DNA of 64,000 bases from Euclidia mi (Eukaryota; Arthropoda; Insecta; Lepidoptera; Erebidae), in contig OX123196.2 in NCBI GenBank assembly GCA_944739405.2, forward strand, positions 54,226,196-54,290,195, in the 5' to 3' direction. The number at the start of each line of letters is the position of its first letter. The first letter of the stretch is position 1. The position numbers and the translations under genes were made by a program. Of this stretch, positions 1 to 9,478 are shown one piece after another. The notes below the pieces were generated by a model that worked only from the letters and a program-made list of their open reading frames with translations, was not told the DNA's origin and made no database searches.

Positions 1-1146
1 TATTGTTTAAAAAAAATATTAAACCCTCTCACTAGAGAATTTCAATGGAAAGAGGTTATTCCGTCTGACCAAAGAATTGACATTCTAAGGGAGAGTCATT
101 CTTCGCCCACTGCTGGACATCTGGGTATCTTTAAGACATACAAACGTCTTGCACTTAATTACTTTTGGCCCGGTATGTACACTGATGTTGTCAAGTTCGT
201 CAGTTCATGTGAACCTTGTATCACCCATAAACACCAAAATCACCCAAATTTAGGTCTAATGGGAAAACCCAAATCATGTCAAAAACCCTTTCAGACGATT
301 AGTATTGATTTGATTGGTCCATTGCCCCCCAGCAGAAAACAAAACACTTTTATATTTGTGGTCAGTTGTTGTTTCTCTAAATATTGTTTGCTTTTCCCCA
401 TTAAACGGGCAACTGCAGAAGTGATAACAAAAATTCTCGAGGGAAATGTATTTTTGGTGCATGGAATTCCATCTACTATTGTTTTGGATAACGGTAAACA
501 ATTTATTAGCGCAACCTTTAAAAGTATGTTGTCAAAATATAAAATTCCAAATTTGCATTTTACACCGTTGTATACTCCCCACGTTAACTCAGTTGAACGT
601 TACAACAAAACCATTATGACAGCTATTTCAACTTTCATAGAATCTGATCATCGAATCTGGGACACTTTAATCACTAAGGTTCAGTTCGCCCTTAAATGCG
701 CAGTTATTGAGGTTACTGGTTATTCTCCTAATTTCCTTGTTTTTGGTAGGGAGGTCATAACATGTGGTTCTCAGTATATTGACAAGGAATTTAATTCCAA
801 TATGGTGCTTGAACCACGGGACGGCTATGCCGAAACTTTAGGCTACTTATCCTCTATTTTCGAGAAGGTACATTCAGCTCTGTTGTCGGCCCACCAACGA
901 AATTGTTCATCTTATAATCTTCGCCGTAAACCGGCAGAATTCAATGTCGGTGATACAGTTTGGCGCAGAACGTTTCTACTTAGTGACAAGGATAAATACT
1001 TTAGCAAGAAATTGGCGCCTAAATTTATTAAATGTAAGATTGCCTCAAAAAAGTCACCCCTAGTATACAAACTGAACGACATGGCCGGTAAACCTTTAGG
1101 AGAATGGCACATCAAGGATTTAAAGTTGATTAATTACAAAGAATAA
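1..1146 (+). CDS. Ty3/gypsy retrotransposon Pol C-terminus: integrase (5'-truncated by window edge)
   Basis: The frame is open from base 1 to the TAA at 1144-1146; the first ATG at 175 is internal, so the protein enters from outside the window. It inserts element cDNA into chromosomes. In order: an HHCC zinc finger (His in SHSSPTAGHLG near 96-125, then CEPC near 211), and the catalytic core with Asp at 307-309 (SIDLIGPLP), Asp at 487-489 (VLDNGKQF) and Glu at 595-597 (NSVERYN). The second Asp and the Glu are separated by exactly 35 residues, the D,D(35)E spacing of retroviral-type integrases. A C-terminal basic domain (NVGDTVWRR..LAPKF..GEWHIKDLK) resembles the GPY/F module. There is no frameshift or stop, so the copy may be fairly young. 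No envelope-like ORF follows. Confidence 0.93.
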   Translation, partial: YCLKKILNPLTREFQWKEVIPSDQRIDILRESHSSPTAGHLGIFKTYKRLALNYFWPGMYTDVVKFVSSCEPCITHKHQNHPNLGLMGKPKSCQKPFQTISIDLIGPLPPSRKQNTFIFVVSCCFSKYCLLFPIKRATAEVITKILEGNVFLVHGIPSTIVLDNGKQFISATFKSMLSKYKIPNLHFTPLYTPHVNSVERYNKTIMTAISTFIESDHRIWDTLITKVQFALKCAVIEVTGYSPNFLVFGREVITCGSQYIDKEFNSNMVLEPRDGYAETLGYLSSIFEKVHSALLSAHQRNCSSYNLRRKPAEFNVGDTVWRRTFLLSDKDKYFSKKLAPKFIKCKIASKKSPLVYKLNDMAGKPLGEWHIKDLKLINYKE

Positions 1147-1188
1147 TAAAAGCATAAAAACAACAATGTAAGACGCATATCTATACTA

Positions 1189-1908
1189 AGTTATAATTAC
1201 CTACATAATCATTTGTGAAGGCCAACAATGGTTCTTATGTTTTCGAGTCAAAGCCCACAAGATAATGTATTGTGTTGTGTTAATGATTTATGTAAACATG
1301 CTAACATAAAATGAATAAATGTTTCAGTTATAAATGGTAATAAAGTTTATTACATGTAATATTGTTACAAAGAATCTGTTGTTTATCTAACTATCAGTTA
1401 TGGCTCAGTGGTTAAGAAGTCGTTGTCGGATCGGTCTGGTGTTCGATTCTCGCATGTGTATTTTCTTTCCGCAAATCTATTTGTTGAAATGCATATTGAT
1501 TGGCGTATTGTTTTTCGCCGTGCCTTGTTCTGAAGTTCTGTTGTTATTCTTAATTCTGTATAAATTCCATAATCAAATTGTTATTATAGGTACTTTATAA
1601 ACATCCAGAGTAATTAACCGTGCGTCGCGAGCTCGGAACAGTCGAATAGTACCTACCATTTAGATCGTACCTACCTAGTTGTCGTTATGACGCACGCGCG
1701 TTCACTCAGCGACGCGCCGATAAATAAATGCCTAACTAATGATTCACCATTGTTTACATTCAAAAGGTGTTTACTGGTCGTGTTGCAGTTATTAATTAGA
1801 GCAAAATATTTATTAAATTCTTTTCTTTGACATTGAGCGGTCCGGTCGTGTCTGCGGCTTATATTATTTTTGTTCATCGTTACGAAAAATCTGTTGTTAC
1901 ACCTAACT
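1189..1908 (+). repeat. Putative 3' LTR region of the gypsy element
   Basis: Directly behind the integrase lies non-coding DNA that begins AGTTAT (1189) and ends CCTAACT (1908), the AGTTA..TAACT termini typical of insect gypsy LTRs. A U5-like end occurs twice: 1364-1393 and 1879-1908 share about 25 of 30 bases around ATCTGTTGTT..CTAACT. So this may be one 720-bp LTR with an internal duplication, or a 205-bp LTR followed by part of a second one. I see no clear polypurine tract before 1189. The 5' LTR is outside the window, so the limits cannot be confirmed. Confidence 0.4.
1396..1460 (+). mobile_element. tRNA-like SINE head inside the LTR-like region
   Basis: TGGCTCAGTGGTTAAG (1400) fits a pol III A box and GGTGTTCGATTCTCGC (1437) fits a B box, about 30 bp apart as in a tRNA. 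There is no recognisable SINE body or tail after it, and the cloverleaf arms are not evident. It is best read as a SINE head fragment and not as a tRNA gene. Confidence 0.45.
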
Positions 1909-2208
1909 ATATTCAAAAAGTTTACTTATCTAGTGGCAAAGGCCGAACCCAAGATTTTTAAGTCGTAGGGCTAGATCAAGTTCTTATATCTACAAATCAT
2001 TATTACCTAATAATTACCCTAAGCGCTTCTCCATAGATTGTTATCTTTGCTATTGGGCTATTACACTGGCCTTGGTATTTACATGTAGGTATGTGTGATG
2101 AATTATGAATGATAAATGTTTATGTTCAAGTCCAGACTGCCGTTGTACGCGTGAAGAATGCAAGCGTGGGTCATTATTATTTAGGTATACTAATTAGCGT
2201 ATAGGGTT

Positions 2209-2735
2209 GTCACTTGTTCAAGGTACTCATGCCCTTGTTTTCTCTAATTCCAGGGAGTATCTTCAGGGCTGCTACGCCCGTTGGGCTAGGGAATTTTCCT
2301 TTGGGAAAATCCCGGCCTAACGGGGGGGGTGTGTGACGTCGTGCTTCGGCGCTCGCGAGCCTCGCTACGAGTGACGCACTGCAGTGGGGAGCTCTCTCCC
2401 GCTCGCCGACCCTATATATACCGGCGACACACGTGGTTGGGCCCCTTTCTGCTTGGAGACAACACGACAAAGCTGAGTACCCATCCGAAGACCTGTGGAG
2501 TGCCAACCTACCACCCACGCCCTGGATAATTGTCTAGTCGGTTAATCTCCAGTGTCAGTTCTTTTGTGTAATTAAAACCATTGTGAATCTGGAATATATC
2601 GCGAGTTTAATCTTTCCTGGTGATATTTTTTATTTATTTCCCGTAAGACAACCTAATTATCTCTTTTTAATTGCTCGGCGAGTGATCGATCCCGGCTATC
2701 CCGGGAAACCAATCACTCGTGCGACAGGAGTAATG
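2209..2735 (+). promoter_or_regulatory. LTR-like GC-rich block with TATA box
   Basis: A sharply GC-richer block in AT-rich DNA. It begins TGTCAC (2209), has a TATA motif CCTATATATACC (2411), a pyrimidine-rich possible start region 30 bp later, and ends near GTGCGACA (2733). TGTC..GACA ends and a TATA box suggest a solo LTR, but I find no matching target duplication at the ends. The small ORFs here (2210-2518 minus, 2329-2529 plus) have no recognisable product. Confidence 0.3.
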
Positions 2736-2740
2736 TTTTT

Positions 2741-3028
2741 ATTGCGAAACAAAAAAATATGGGTTTTATTTTTATTTAATACTAGTCGACGCCAGCGGCT
2801 TCGCACGCAGATATTTTCGAATTTCCCGTTTTGCCCGATCCCGTGATACTTTCGGGAAATCCCGACTTAGTGCACCCCTACGCGCTACGGTCCCCACGGA
2901 ACATACATGCCAAATTTCAGCTTCTTGCGCCGAGTAGTTTCGGCTGTAGCTTGTCTGTCAGTCAGTTAGTAACGCAATGATTTTATATATACAGATAAAA
3001 ATAAAACCCATATTTTTTGTTTCGCAAT
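2741..3028. repeat. 35-bp inverted repeats flanking a Helitron fragment
   Basis: The arm ATTGCGAAACAAAAAAATAT.. (2741-2775) is repeated in inverse orientation at 2994-3028 with only about two differences, including a one-base change in an A-run. The arms enclose about 220 bp that is mostly a minus-strand Helitron end. The pair could be the terminal inverted repeats of a small element or a fold-back formed during insertion. The whole unit sits just upstream of the first visible exon of the P-element-like gene, in what would be its intron. Confidence 0.6.
2782..2993 (-). mobile_element. Helitron 3'-end fragment
   Basis: On the minus strand the sequence ends ..GCGAAGCCGCTGGCGTCGACTAG|T at 2782. 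This is the GC-rich 3' end with terminal CTAG shared by the copies ending at 24608 and 48552. The inner part (the complement of AGTAGTTTCGGCTGTAGC near 2935) matches the minus-strand copies at 23488 and 32618. The 5' end is missing. It is non-coding and non-autonomous. Confidence 0.7.
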
Positions 3029-3067
3029 CTTAGCTTATATTTATTCATGTTTTATCATTATTTTTAG

Positions 3068-4310
3068 GTTCCATTGAGATGAGACGGCAGCACCAAATGT
3101 ATGGAATCCGAAAATCCTCCTGCTGTAGAAGTACTGCAAAAATAGCCACAGAATCACGTTATGTAAGTTTTTTATATTAGTAACACTAAGATGTGATTGG
3201 GCTATTTATTTCTAAAATGTATAATAATAAAATAAATATATTTATATAATGATAAATATTTTTCAGATCTGTATGCCAATGGAAATCCCAACCACACCTA
3301 CGCAAGCGATGGATATAGACACAAATCCAGTAAGTAGCTGTCACGTTAAACATATTTAAAGAGATTATATATTGGTGATTACTTTTATTTTAATATTTAA
3401 CTTCATTTCAGGTTGATAATGTGTCTCCAAGAAAAAGGAAACTTTTAAAAAAATTAGACCGTCAAACATAGTTAGCCCAAATACGAAAAAAGAAGCTAGC
3501 TAAATTAAGATCACAAAATCGTCGCCTCCTGAAAAAAAATACGGAGCTTTCCGCTGTCATCGAAAAATTGCAGGAAAAACGTTTAATGAATCAAGACACA
3601 GTGGACTTATTAGATACTGTCCATCCGGTGAAAGACTTTTTAAAAGCGTCCAAAAGTAAATTTTCGCCTGAAGTTCGAAAATTTGCATTAACTTTGCATT
3701 TTATAAGCCTACGTGCTTACAACTTTGTAAGAAATTCATTTGATACTTGCCTTCCACATACGCGCACACTTGCACGTTGGTATCAATCAGTAGAAGGAGA
3801 GCCCGGATTTTCCTCCGAATCGCTTACTGCTCTTAAACTCTTAGCTCAAAATTCTTAAAAAAAAATTATATCTGCGCTTTGTTTTGATGAAATGAACATT
3901 CGGAAGTCGGTTGAATGGGATGGCTATAATTTTGTTGGGTTTGTCAACTGTGCTGACCAACTAAATAGCAACATTCTCCCTATTGCAAAGGAAGTTTTAG
4001 TTTTTACGTTGACCTGCCTAAATGATAGTTGGAAACTTCCTGTAGGCTACTTTCCAATAGACGGAATGACTGCCGAACAAAAAGCGTCCTTACTTATAAC
4101 TGGTATCGACTTAATTAGTGAATGTGGCATAGAGGTCGCTTCAGTTACATTTGATGGATGCCCAGCTAACTTTTCTATGGCCAAGTTATTGGGGTGCCAA
4201 TTTACAGGGGATGTGATTAATCCTATATTTAAGCACAAAGATAAAAATATTGTCATATTTCCTGATCCATCTCATATGCTTAAATTAGTCAGGAACACTT
4301 CACTTCACCG
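3068..4310 (+). pseudogene. P-element / THAP9-like transposase, spliced, with two nonsense codons
   Basis: DDE transposase of the P superfamily. Three exons read in one continuous phase: 3068-3162 (donor GTAAGT at 3163), 3267-3329 (acceptor TTTTTCAG, donor GTAAGT), and from 3412 (acceptor TTCATTTCAG). Exon 3 encodes a basic coiled coil (KRKLLKKLDRQ .. KLRSQNRRLLKKN), then LARWYQSVEGEPGFSSE, then the catalytic block with Asp in CFDEMNIRKSVEWDG (3886-3888) and Asp in VTFDGCPANFS (4153-4155), and FPDPSHMLKLVRN (4258-4296). Two in-frame stops, TAG 3469-3471 and TAA 3856-3858, lie in otherwise conserved coding sequence. Similarity ends near 4300 before the final acidic residue region. The DNA-binding THAP domain is not visible upstream, where a Helitron-containing repeat lies. 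Dead copy; splice signals are intact. Confidence 0.85.
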
Positions 4311-4444
4311 TACTACAGATACAGACAATGTATGTGCCCAACCCAGTTCTCGAAAAATGGCCGTACGTTGTTGTCCTGGTATAGGTCTTTCATTACAGAC
4401 AGGTTTATTGTAACCAATAAGCGTGATATTGTGTGATCGAATGA

Positions 4445-4699
4445 GCAGAGCGACTCGCATTGATAGACGTTATTACCACATCGCATGACAGCAATCTCGT
4501 AAAAGCAGAGAAAGAGAAGAAGTTCAAATATTTAGGCCCAGCTCATGAGATTGTCGAGATGTGGGATGTGAACTCGGCGATCATTGTGCCGATAGTTGTG
4601 TCAGTACATGGATTAATCGCCAAGACCCTTTACCAACATCTAAGGATGCTCGCACTAGGCAGCAGAAAAACCAATATTTTTAACAACAACACTTTTTGA
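4445..4699 (+). pseudogene. Non-LTR retrotransposon ORF2 C-terminal fragment
   Basis: The open frame from about 4445 encodes ALIDVITTSHDSNLVKAEKE, then KYLGPAHEIVEMWDV.SAIIVPIVVSVHGLIAKTL.QHL. This resembles the conserved C-terminal block of LINE polyproteins (an 'IDIAVP..NLVK.E.EK..KY..L..E...W....V.VIPIVIGALG' pattern). The reverse transcriptase core is absent and a TGA at 4442 closes the frame upstream. It abuts the broken end of the P-element-like gene, so it probably marks the insertion that truncated it. The assignment to a LINE clade is uncertain. Confidence 0.55.
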
Positions 4700-6933
4700 G
4701 TTCGATGCCAGTTAGAAGTACGCACACAATTTTATTTTCTTTCTTACTCACCATGCGGGCTCCTGGTTTAATTCCTTTAAATTATTTTATTTCTCACTTA
4801 TTTTAGACCCAGGCGTATCTATAAGGGCGTAATTAATTTGACTGTGACTTGTAGGTATATATAATATGATTTTGTAAAGATTTGAGTTTTTTTTAACTAA
4901 GCCAATGACACTGTCAGTGACTTTTTTCTATTTTACCTTAAATAAATGTGATTCATTATGTGTGAAATATTTTATTTGAAATTGACCCTGCAGTTAAATT
5001 TTATTTCTAATCTATTAGTTAACTCACTTATTACTGCAGCCTGCTCTCGATTGGTGATTTAATATAATTATGTAACTGATCATACTGGGCTCGTGCCTCC
5101 CTTCAATTTGAGAAGGCCTAATTTAGTTTGGAAGATTTGAGACAAACACTTGACGGACGGGATAATTTTCTAAATAATAAGCATATAACTTCCAAAAGTC
5201 TGAAATACGTAACGTGGTTTTGTATTCGAAAATCATTACGTGGTAATGATCTCGTCATTGATCCTATCATTGCATATAGGTAGTGATTATTAGTGATATT
5301 ATGAATATCAATTGCTTTATTCGCCTTAAAAAGGTAATTTAAAAATATTTTTTTATCTTAACTTATTTACTAGTGTTTAAGTATAAGCTGGATTTATTCA
5401 CATATTTTACTTTATCTGAGGATTTATCAACATTCAATTGATATTCATTCTGAGTGAACCAAATCTAAAGATTTATTACAAACATTATCGATATTTTATC
5501 GAAATTCATTTTGAGTAAGCACATCACTAGTCTAGTTAAAATTTACGACAATTTCCAAGATTCGAAAGGACATTTGTATATTTATCTTTCTCTTACATGA
5601 GATAAAAATCATAAGTCAGAGTGAAGTAAATATATTGGGTAAGGTTGCTATTTTAATTTTGTTATACATAATATTAAGTATACAAAATACTTATCGCACA
5701 CCTTATGGATGGAATTCAATTCAACTCAATTCATGTTTGATACAATATTACTTAAAAGTTAATATGTACTTCGTAGAATTGTAGGGTAAACATTTACCAC
5801 ATCTGGTAACACCAACTCAGGATGTACTCTATGTCTGTCCTTTACGGGTGTACGCAAATGTCGAGTCCATTTGATTCTTGGTCCAAGTTACAGGATAATG
5901 GTATCTCATCGATCGACGATACGTAATCCTGTCACCGTGAGTGCGGCCGAACTCGACATCTTTATAAAATGTGACGTCCCTCTCATATCGAAATTGATCC
6001 TGATGAATCCTATAATCCGTATAAATCACAAATCAATCAACATATTGCAACTTTATGCTAATTTTATTACCATTTTAATTTGATAGGTTTAATTTATATG
6101 CAATATTGATCTTACCATGTTTATGATTAAGGGGATACTAATGTGTGATTCGTTTCATTGTTTGAACAAGTTAAAAGCTATTTTATAAAATTATACATTT
6201 TAATGTGACATTATCATCATCATCAATTGATGATCAAACAAAATGAAAATGATTATATCTTCAAATATAGCCCCTTACTTTCGAAATACCATGCGCAACA
6301 AATGCGAATGCATTCGTTAGCAGTCGCCTATAGTATTAATAATATTGCTTTTTGTAGTAAATGCTGCAAAACAAGCGGTTTTTGATCTTCTACTCAGCAC
6401 TTACAAATTGATCGAGGCTTGTCTGTAATTAGATTGGTCTTATTACAGATGAGTCTGTCTCAAAGAATTTATCTTCAACATAAAATTAAAATGAACATTC
6501 AAAATGCATCTCTTCTAAGTTCTTAACTATATGCACGACAAATTGGCAAATGTTTTACATCTGGTGCAGATGCAGGTACTATTGACTTGACTACTAACAC
6601 ATAGCTTGGCAAACTTTTACGTTTTAAAACAGACAACTGCCCCACTAGTCATAAATCTAATGCGGCGAGACACTTTACGAACACTCAATCAAAGGACACA
6701 AAGTACAACAGACTCACAATGTACCGTTTCATATCCAGGATACCGCATAATAGAGTTTCTACTAAGTTCTCATCTCATACATCCTTATTTTATTTTCACT
6801 AAAAGATTGACACAGTTTACAACGACGTCCACTATGGATAATAGCTTCGCTGCAAAACTATTAAAGACTACAAAGGCGCTTAACGAGCGACAAATAAGGC
6901 TGCACATCATTGTAATTTTATCTTAGCCGTTAT
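4700..6933. other. AT-rich stretch without recognisable gene
   Basis: About 2.2 kb of AT-rich DNA. Short ORFs at 5829-6029 (minus) and 6606-6926 (plus, 106 codons) have no motif I recognise, and the latter is rich in Thr, Leu and Ile with no domain pattern. There is a small (TCA)n-like run at 6212-6228. I see no inverted repeats, SINE boxes or splice-bounded exons. Confidence 0.6.
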
Positions 6934-6957
6934 TATACTTTGTTGCAACAAAGTATA
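6934..6957. repeat. Perfect 24-bp palindrome
   Basis: TATACTTTGTTG followed at once by its exact reverse complement CAACAAAGTATA. It could be a protein-binding site or the centre of an old inverted-repeat insertion; no larger stem surrounds it. Confidence 0.7.
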
Positions 6958-7024
6958 CTTAGTATTTATTTAGAATGTAGTATAATTATATGATGTACTA
7001 CTTCCTGCCCCCGCAGGAAATAAA

Positions 7025-7135
7025 AGCTGTGCTACTGGAAAGTTTCATCAAAAGCCGTTCACTAGTTTTTACTTGAAAGAACAACAAACGTCTATGCATC
7101 CATCTACAGCAACTTTCACGTTTATAACGGTAGTC
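7025..7135 (-). mobile_element. Degenerate Helitron 5'-end fragment
   Basis: GTTTCATCAAAAGCCGTTCACTAG.. and ..ACTTTCACGTTTATAACGGTAG match, with changes, the better-preserved minus-strand copy at 21300-21461. The simple CATC repeat between them is reduced to ATGCATCCATCTAC. The far end with CTAG is not visible. Confidence 0.45.
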
Positions 7136-7747
7136 TGGCAGTTATTTGTGAAGCTAACATTCTGTCAAATCTGGTTAGTCTAAAAAGCGGACTCCGGGCT
7201 GCAAGTCTAAAGTCTTTGATACAAAAGATGGTCAAAGTAGTGTGATATATTTTTTAATTTATTAGGTGTATTGCCAAAAGCGTAACATTATCATTAGCTA
7301 AAATGTGTTAACACACATATTTTAATTCTATACTATACCTCAATTTCTCTCCAAGAAATTCTTCATAAATTTGCCCCGAGCAGCATTATATTACTGCACG
7401 GTTCACTATCCAATGATGACATAGATAAAATATTACGATACTTTGAAAGAAGAACTAGCAGTAAACGATAAAACAGTAATAAAAACAGTTAATATCGCGA
7501 TTATGGCTCGCAGATTATAGGATCAAGTTTATACATAAAAAATGTATGAGCAACTGAGAGCAGCTTTGGTTTTATGACACGTGAGTGTCAGGCTCCTATT
7601 TTCTTTTCCAAATTGGTGCGAGGCATGTATTGAATGATTGAAAATTGAATTGTTTATAAGATATTAATATTTGTAGACTTAGGATCACATCCAGGATTTA
7701 TTACAAGTAGGAGTAAGAGTTGATCTTAAATGCATATACGCCTTTAC

Positions 7748-8045
7748 TGCATTTTCACAGTCCAGTGCTGGACCTCTTTGCTTCTCAGTAGCACTGTTAG
7801 TCAGCAGGCAGATTCGGATTACTATACCACGCTGGCCAGACGGGTTGGCAAAGGGTTCCATGACGAGTTTGCCTTCTCTTCGTAAAGATACTCTTAGCTT
7901 CGCGCATTGTCCTTAGTTGTCTTTTACACCTGCGGTTAAGGTTTGTGACATTTTGTAATCTTGATCTGCCACCACGCGGTATCATCCGCGCGTCGTTACA
8001 TTTTTTTTGACGTGACAACGTCTTATAAATTGGTTTGCCGGGTGA
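7748..8045 (-). mobile_element. Non-LTR retroposon 3'-tail copy
   Basis: On the minus strand this contains the module TTGCCAACCCGTCTGGCCAG CGTGGTATAGT.. and ..TCCAGCACTGGACTGTG, also present at 54498-54730 and in part at 23955-24097. The rest to 8045 (minus-strand ORF 7797-8048) has no recognised domain. It is a 3' fragment of a retroposon, ORF lost. Confidence 0.45.
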
Positions 8046-8295
8046 CACTTCAAGAAACTGCGTTACGCTCCGCTCACGTTATGCGCTCACAATGAGAGCG
8101 AGTGAGAGGCACGCGTCCCGCCTAAGAGCGAGAGAGACAGACATAAAAAGTGAAAGGCACGCGTCTTTCATCCTTCTTCCTACTATACGAATGAATATTC
8201 ACATTAAAATTATTTTACCACTCAAAGTCGTTGTCACGTAAAACTTTCGCCCGTATACCGACTTTACAGGCAACCAATTTTTTTCCTATAACCTC

Positions 8296-8549
8296 AAGCC
8301 TGTATCCCTGAAGACCCCTTCAGGGATACAGGCATAGGTGTAATATCGAACCCGCATTTCGCTATGATTTTTTAAATCCCAAGTAATAGGGGGCGAGCCT
8401 ATTGCCGTTACCGGGCTCATCACCAGACTCCATGCTGCTACTGAGAATTCGGAAAAACCCAGTAACAGTTTTGCCCGACTCGGGCATCGAACCCGGGACC
8501 TCCGATTAGCAGTCGCATACGCTATGCACTGGACCACGCAGGTAGTCCA
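8296..8549 (-). mobile_element. tRNA-headed SINE, family 1
   Basis: Read on the minus strand: head with A box CGTGGTCCAGTGCATAGCG and B box CCGGGTTCGATGCCCGAG, body with GTTACTGGGTTTTTCCGAATT and GGCAATAGGCTCGCCCCC TATTAC, then a tail with CCTGTATCCCTGAAG. The same order is found at 18510, 24098, 48197 and 62333. The tail is odd: it holds a perfect 16-bp inverted repeat (8298-8333). Confidence 0.9.
8298..8333. repeat. Perfect 16-bp hairpin in SINE tail, 4-nt loop
   Basis: GCCTGTATCCCTGAAG (8298-8313), loop ACCC, then the exact complement CTTCAGGGATACAGGC (8318-8333). In the other SINE copies the tail has only a short CCCC/GGGG stem, so this copy has an enlarged palindromic tail, perhaps from template switching. 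Confidence 0.85.
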
Positions 8550-9080
8550 GATATATTGATATGATATATTGTATAGATAAAGTTACTAAGGTAAGGCCCT
8601 TCGAGATCTGTCTTTAAATACAAATGAATAAATAAATTGATGAAATGAAACATACCATACTTTACCAGCATCTACAAGTGTGCCTCTTGTAGAATTGCAG
8701 GTTTAACTTACAATAGTACTTTCTTATTCTACGTAACATGACCATGCAATTGACACAAGTACAGTAAGCTATACAATACGACATATTTGCCAATACGCTG
8801 ATACTCTAATATACTCAGTCTTATACTTCGCCCCATAGGAACACAACATCAAGCAGCTTATACCTAATACACTTTTCCAATATCAATACACTCTTTCAAT
8901 ATATGATCTGCGTAGTTGACAAAAAAAACACCTCGCTCTGCGGTAATTTCCGCCTAATAATCTCATAGGTTTGTCTCCACACGTCGTGTGTATCACATTA
9001 TTGGAACATGAACAAACGTAAATCAATTTTTCATCTTGCGTGACATGTTCGAACGAATGGCGGGGACGCGAGGCCATCAG

Positions 9081-9353
9081 AACAGCAGAATAGTTTAATA
9101 ATAATAATAATATCTTTATTCATTAGACTACAGTGGTCCATTTGGTAGTAAAACTTAGTAACTAATAACGGGTTAGTAACACAGTAACACAAAAAATACA
9201 CAAAAAAAAAATAAAACAGAACTAAAACAAAACATATAAAAACATAGACACACTTAGCCACCGCGCCGGGCCACCCGTATAGAAGAATATTAATTCTGCC
9301 GCACGAGCAGCCCGACAAAGTGCCCAAGCATAGGTGAGTCAGTTTTTTCACCC
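9081..9353 (-). mobile_element. Retroposon 3' end with (ATT)n tail
   Basis: On the minus strand about 250 bp of non-coding sequence (CTTGGGCACTTTGTCGGGC .. AATGAATAAAGATATTATT) ends in an ATT microsatellite at 9096-9113. This form of tail, a polyadenylation-like signal followed by a short repeat, is typical of jockey/CR1-type elements. No ORF. It sits directly 3' of the next element's own (ATT)n tail (9355-9378). Confidence 0.55.
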
Positions 9354-9478
9354 AATAATAATAATAATAATAATAATCATTTATTTTCAGGTAACAAGAA
9401 CCCATAGATATATACCTTATAGACTAACATACATAAAATAACATAATAAAATATTATAATAAAACAAACAGGTGTTGT

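Noticed and set aside
1400..1460. Possible functional tRNA gene
   Set aside because: A and B boxes are present, but acceptor and anticodon stems do not pair and there is no terminator in place; better explained as a SINE head. The same holds for heads at 18933, 39225, 42083, 43133 and 58192.
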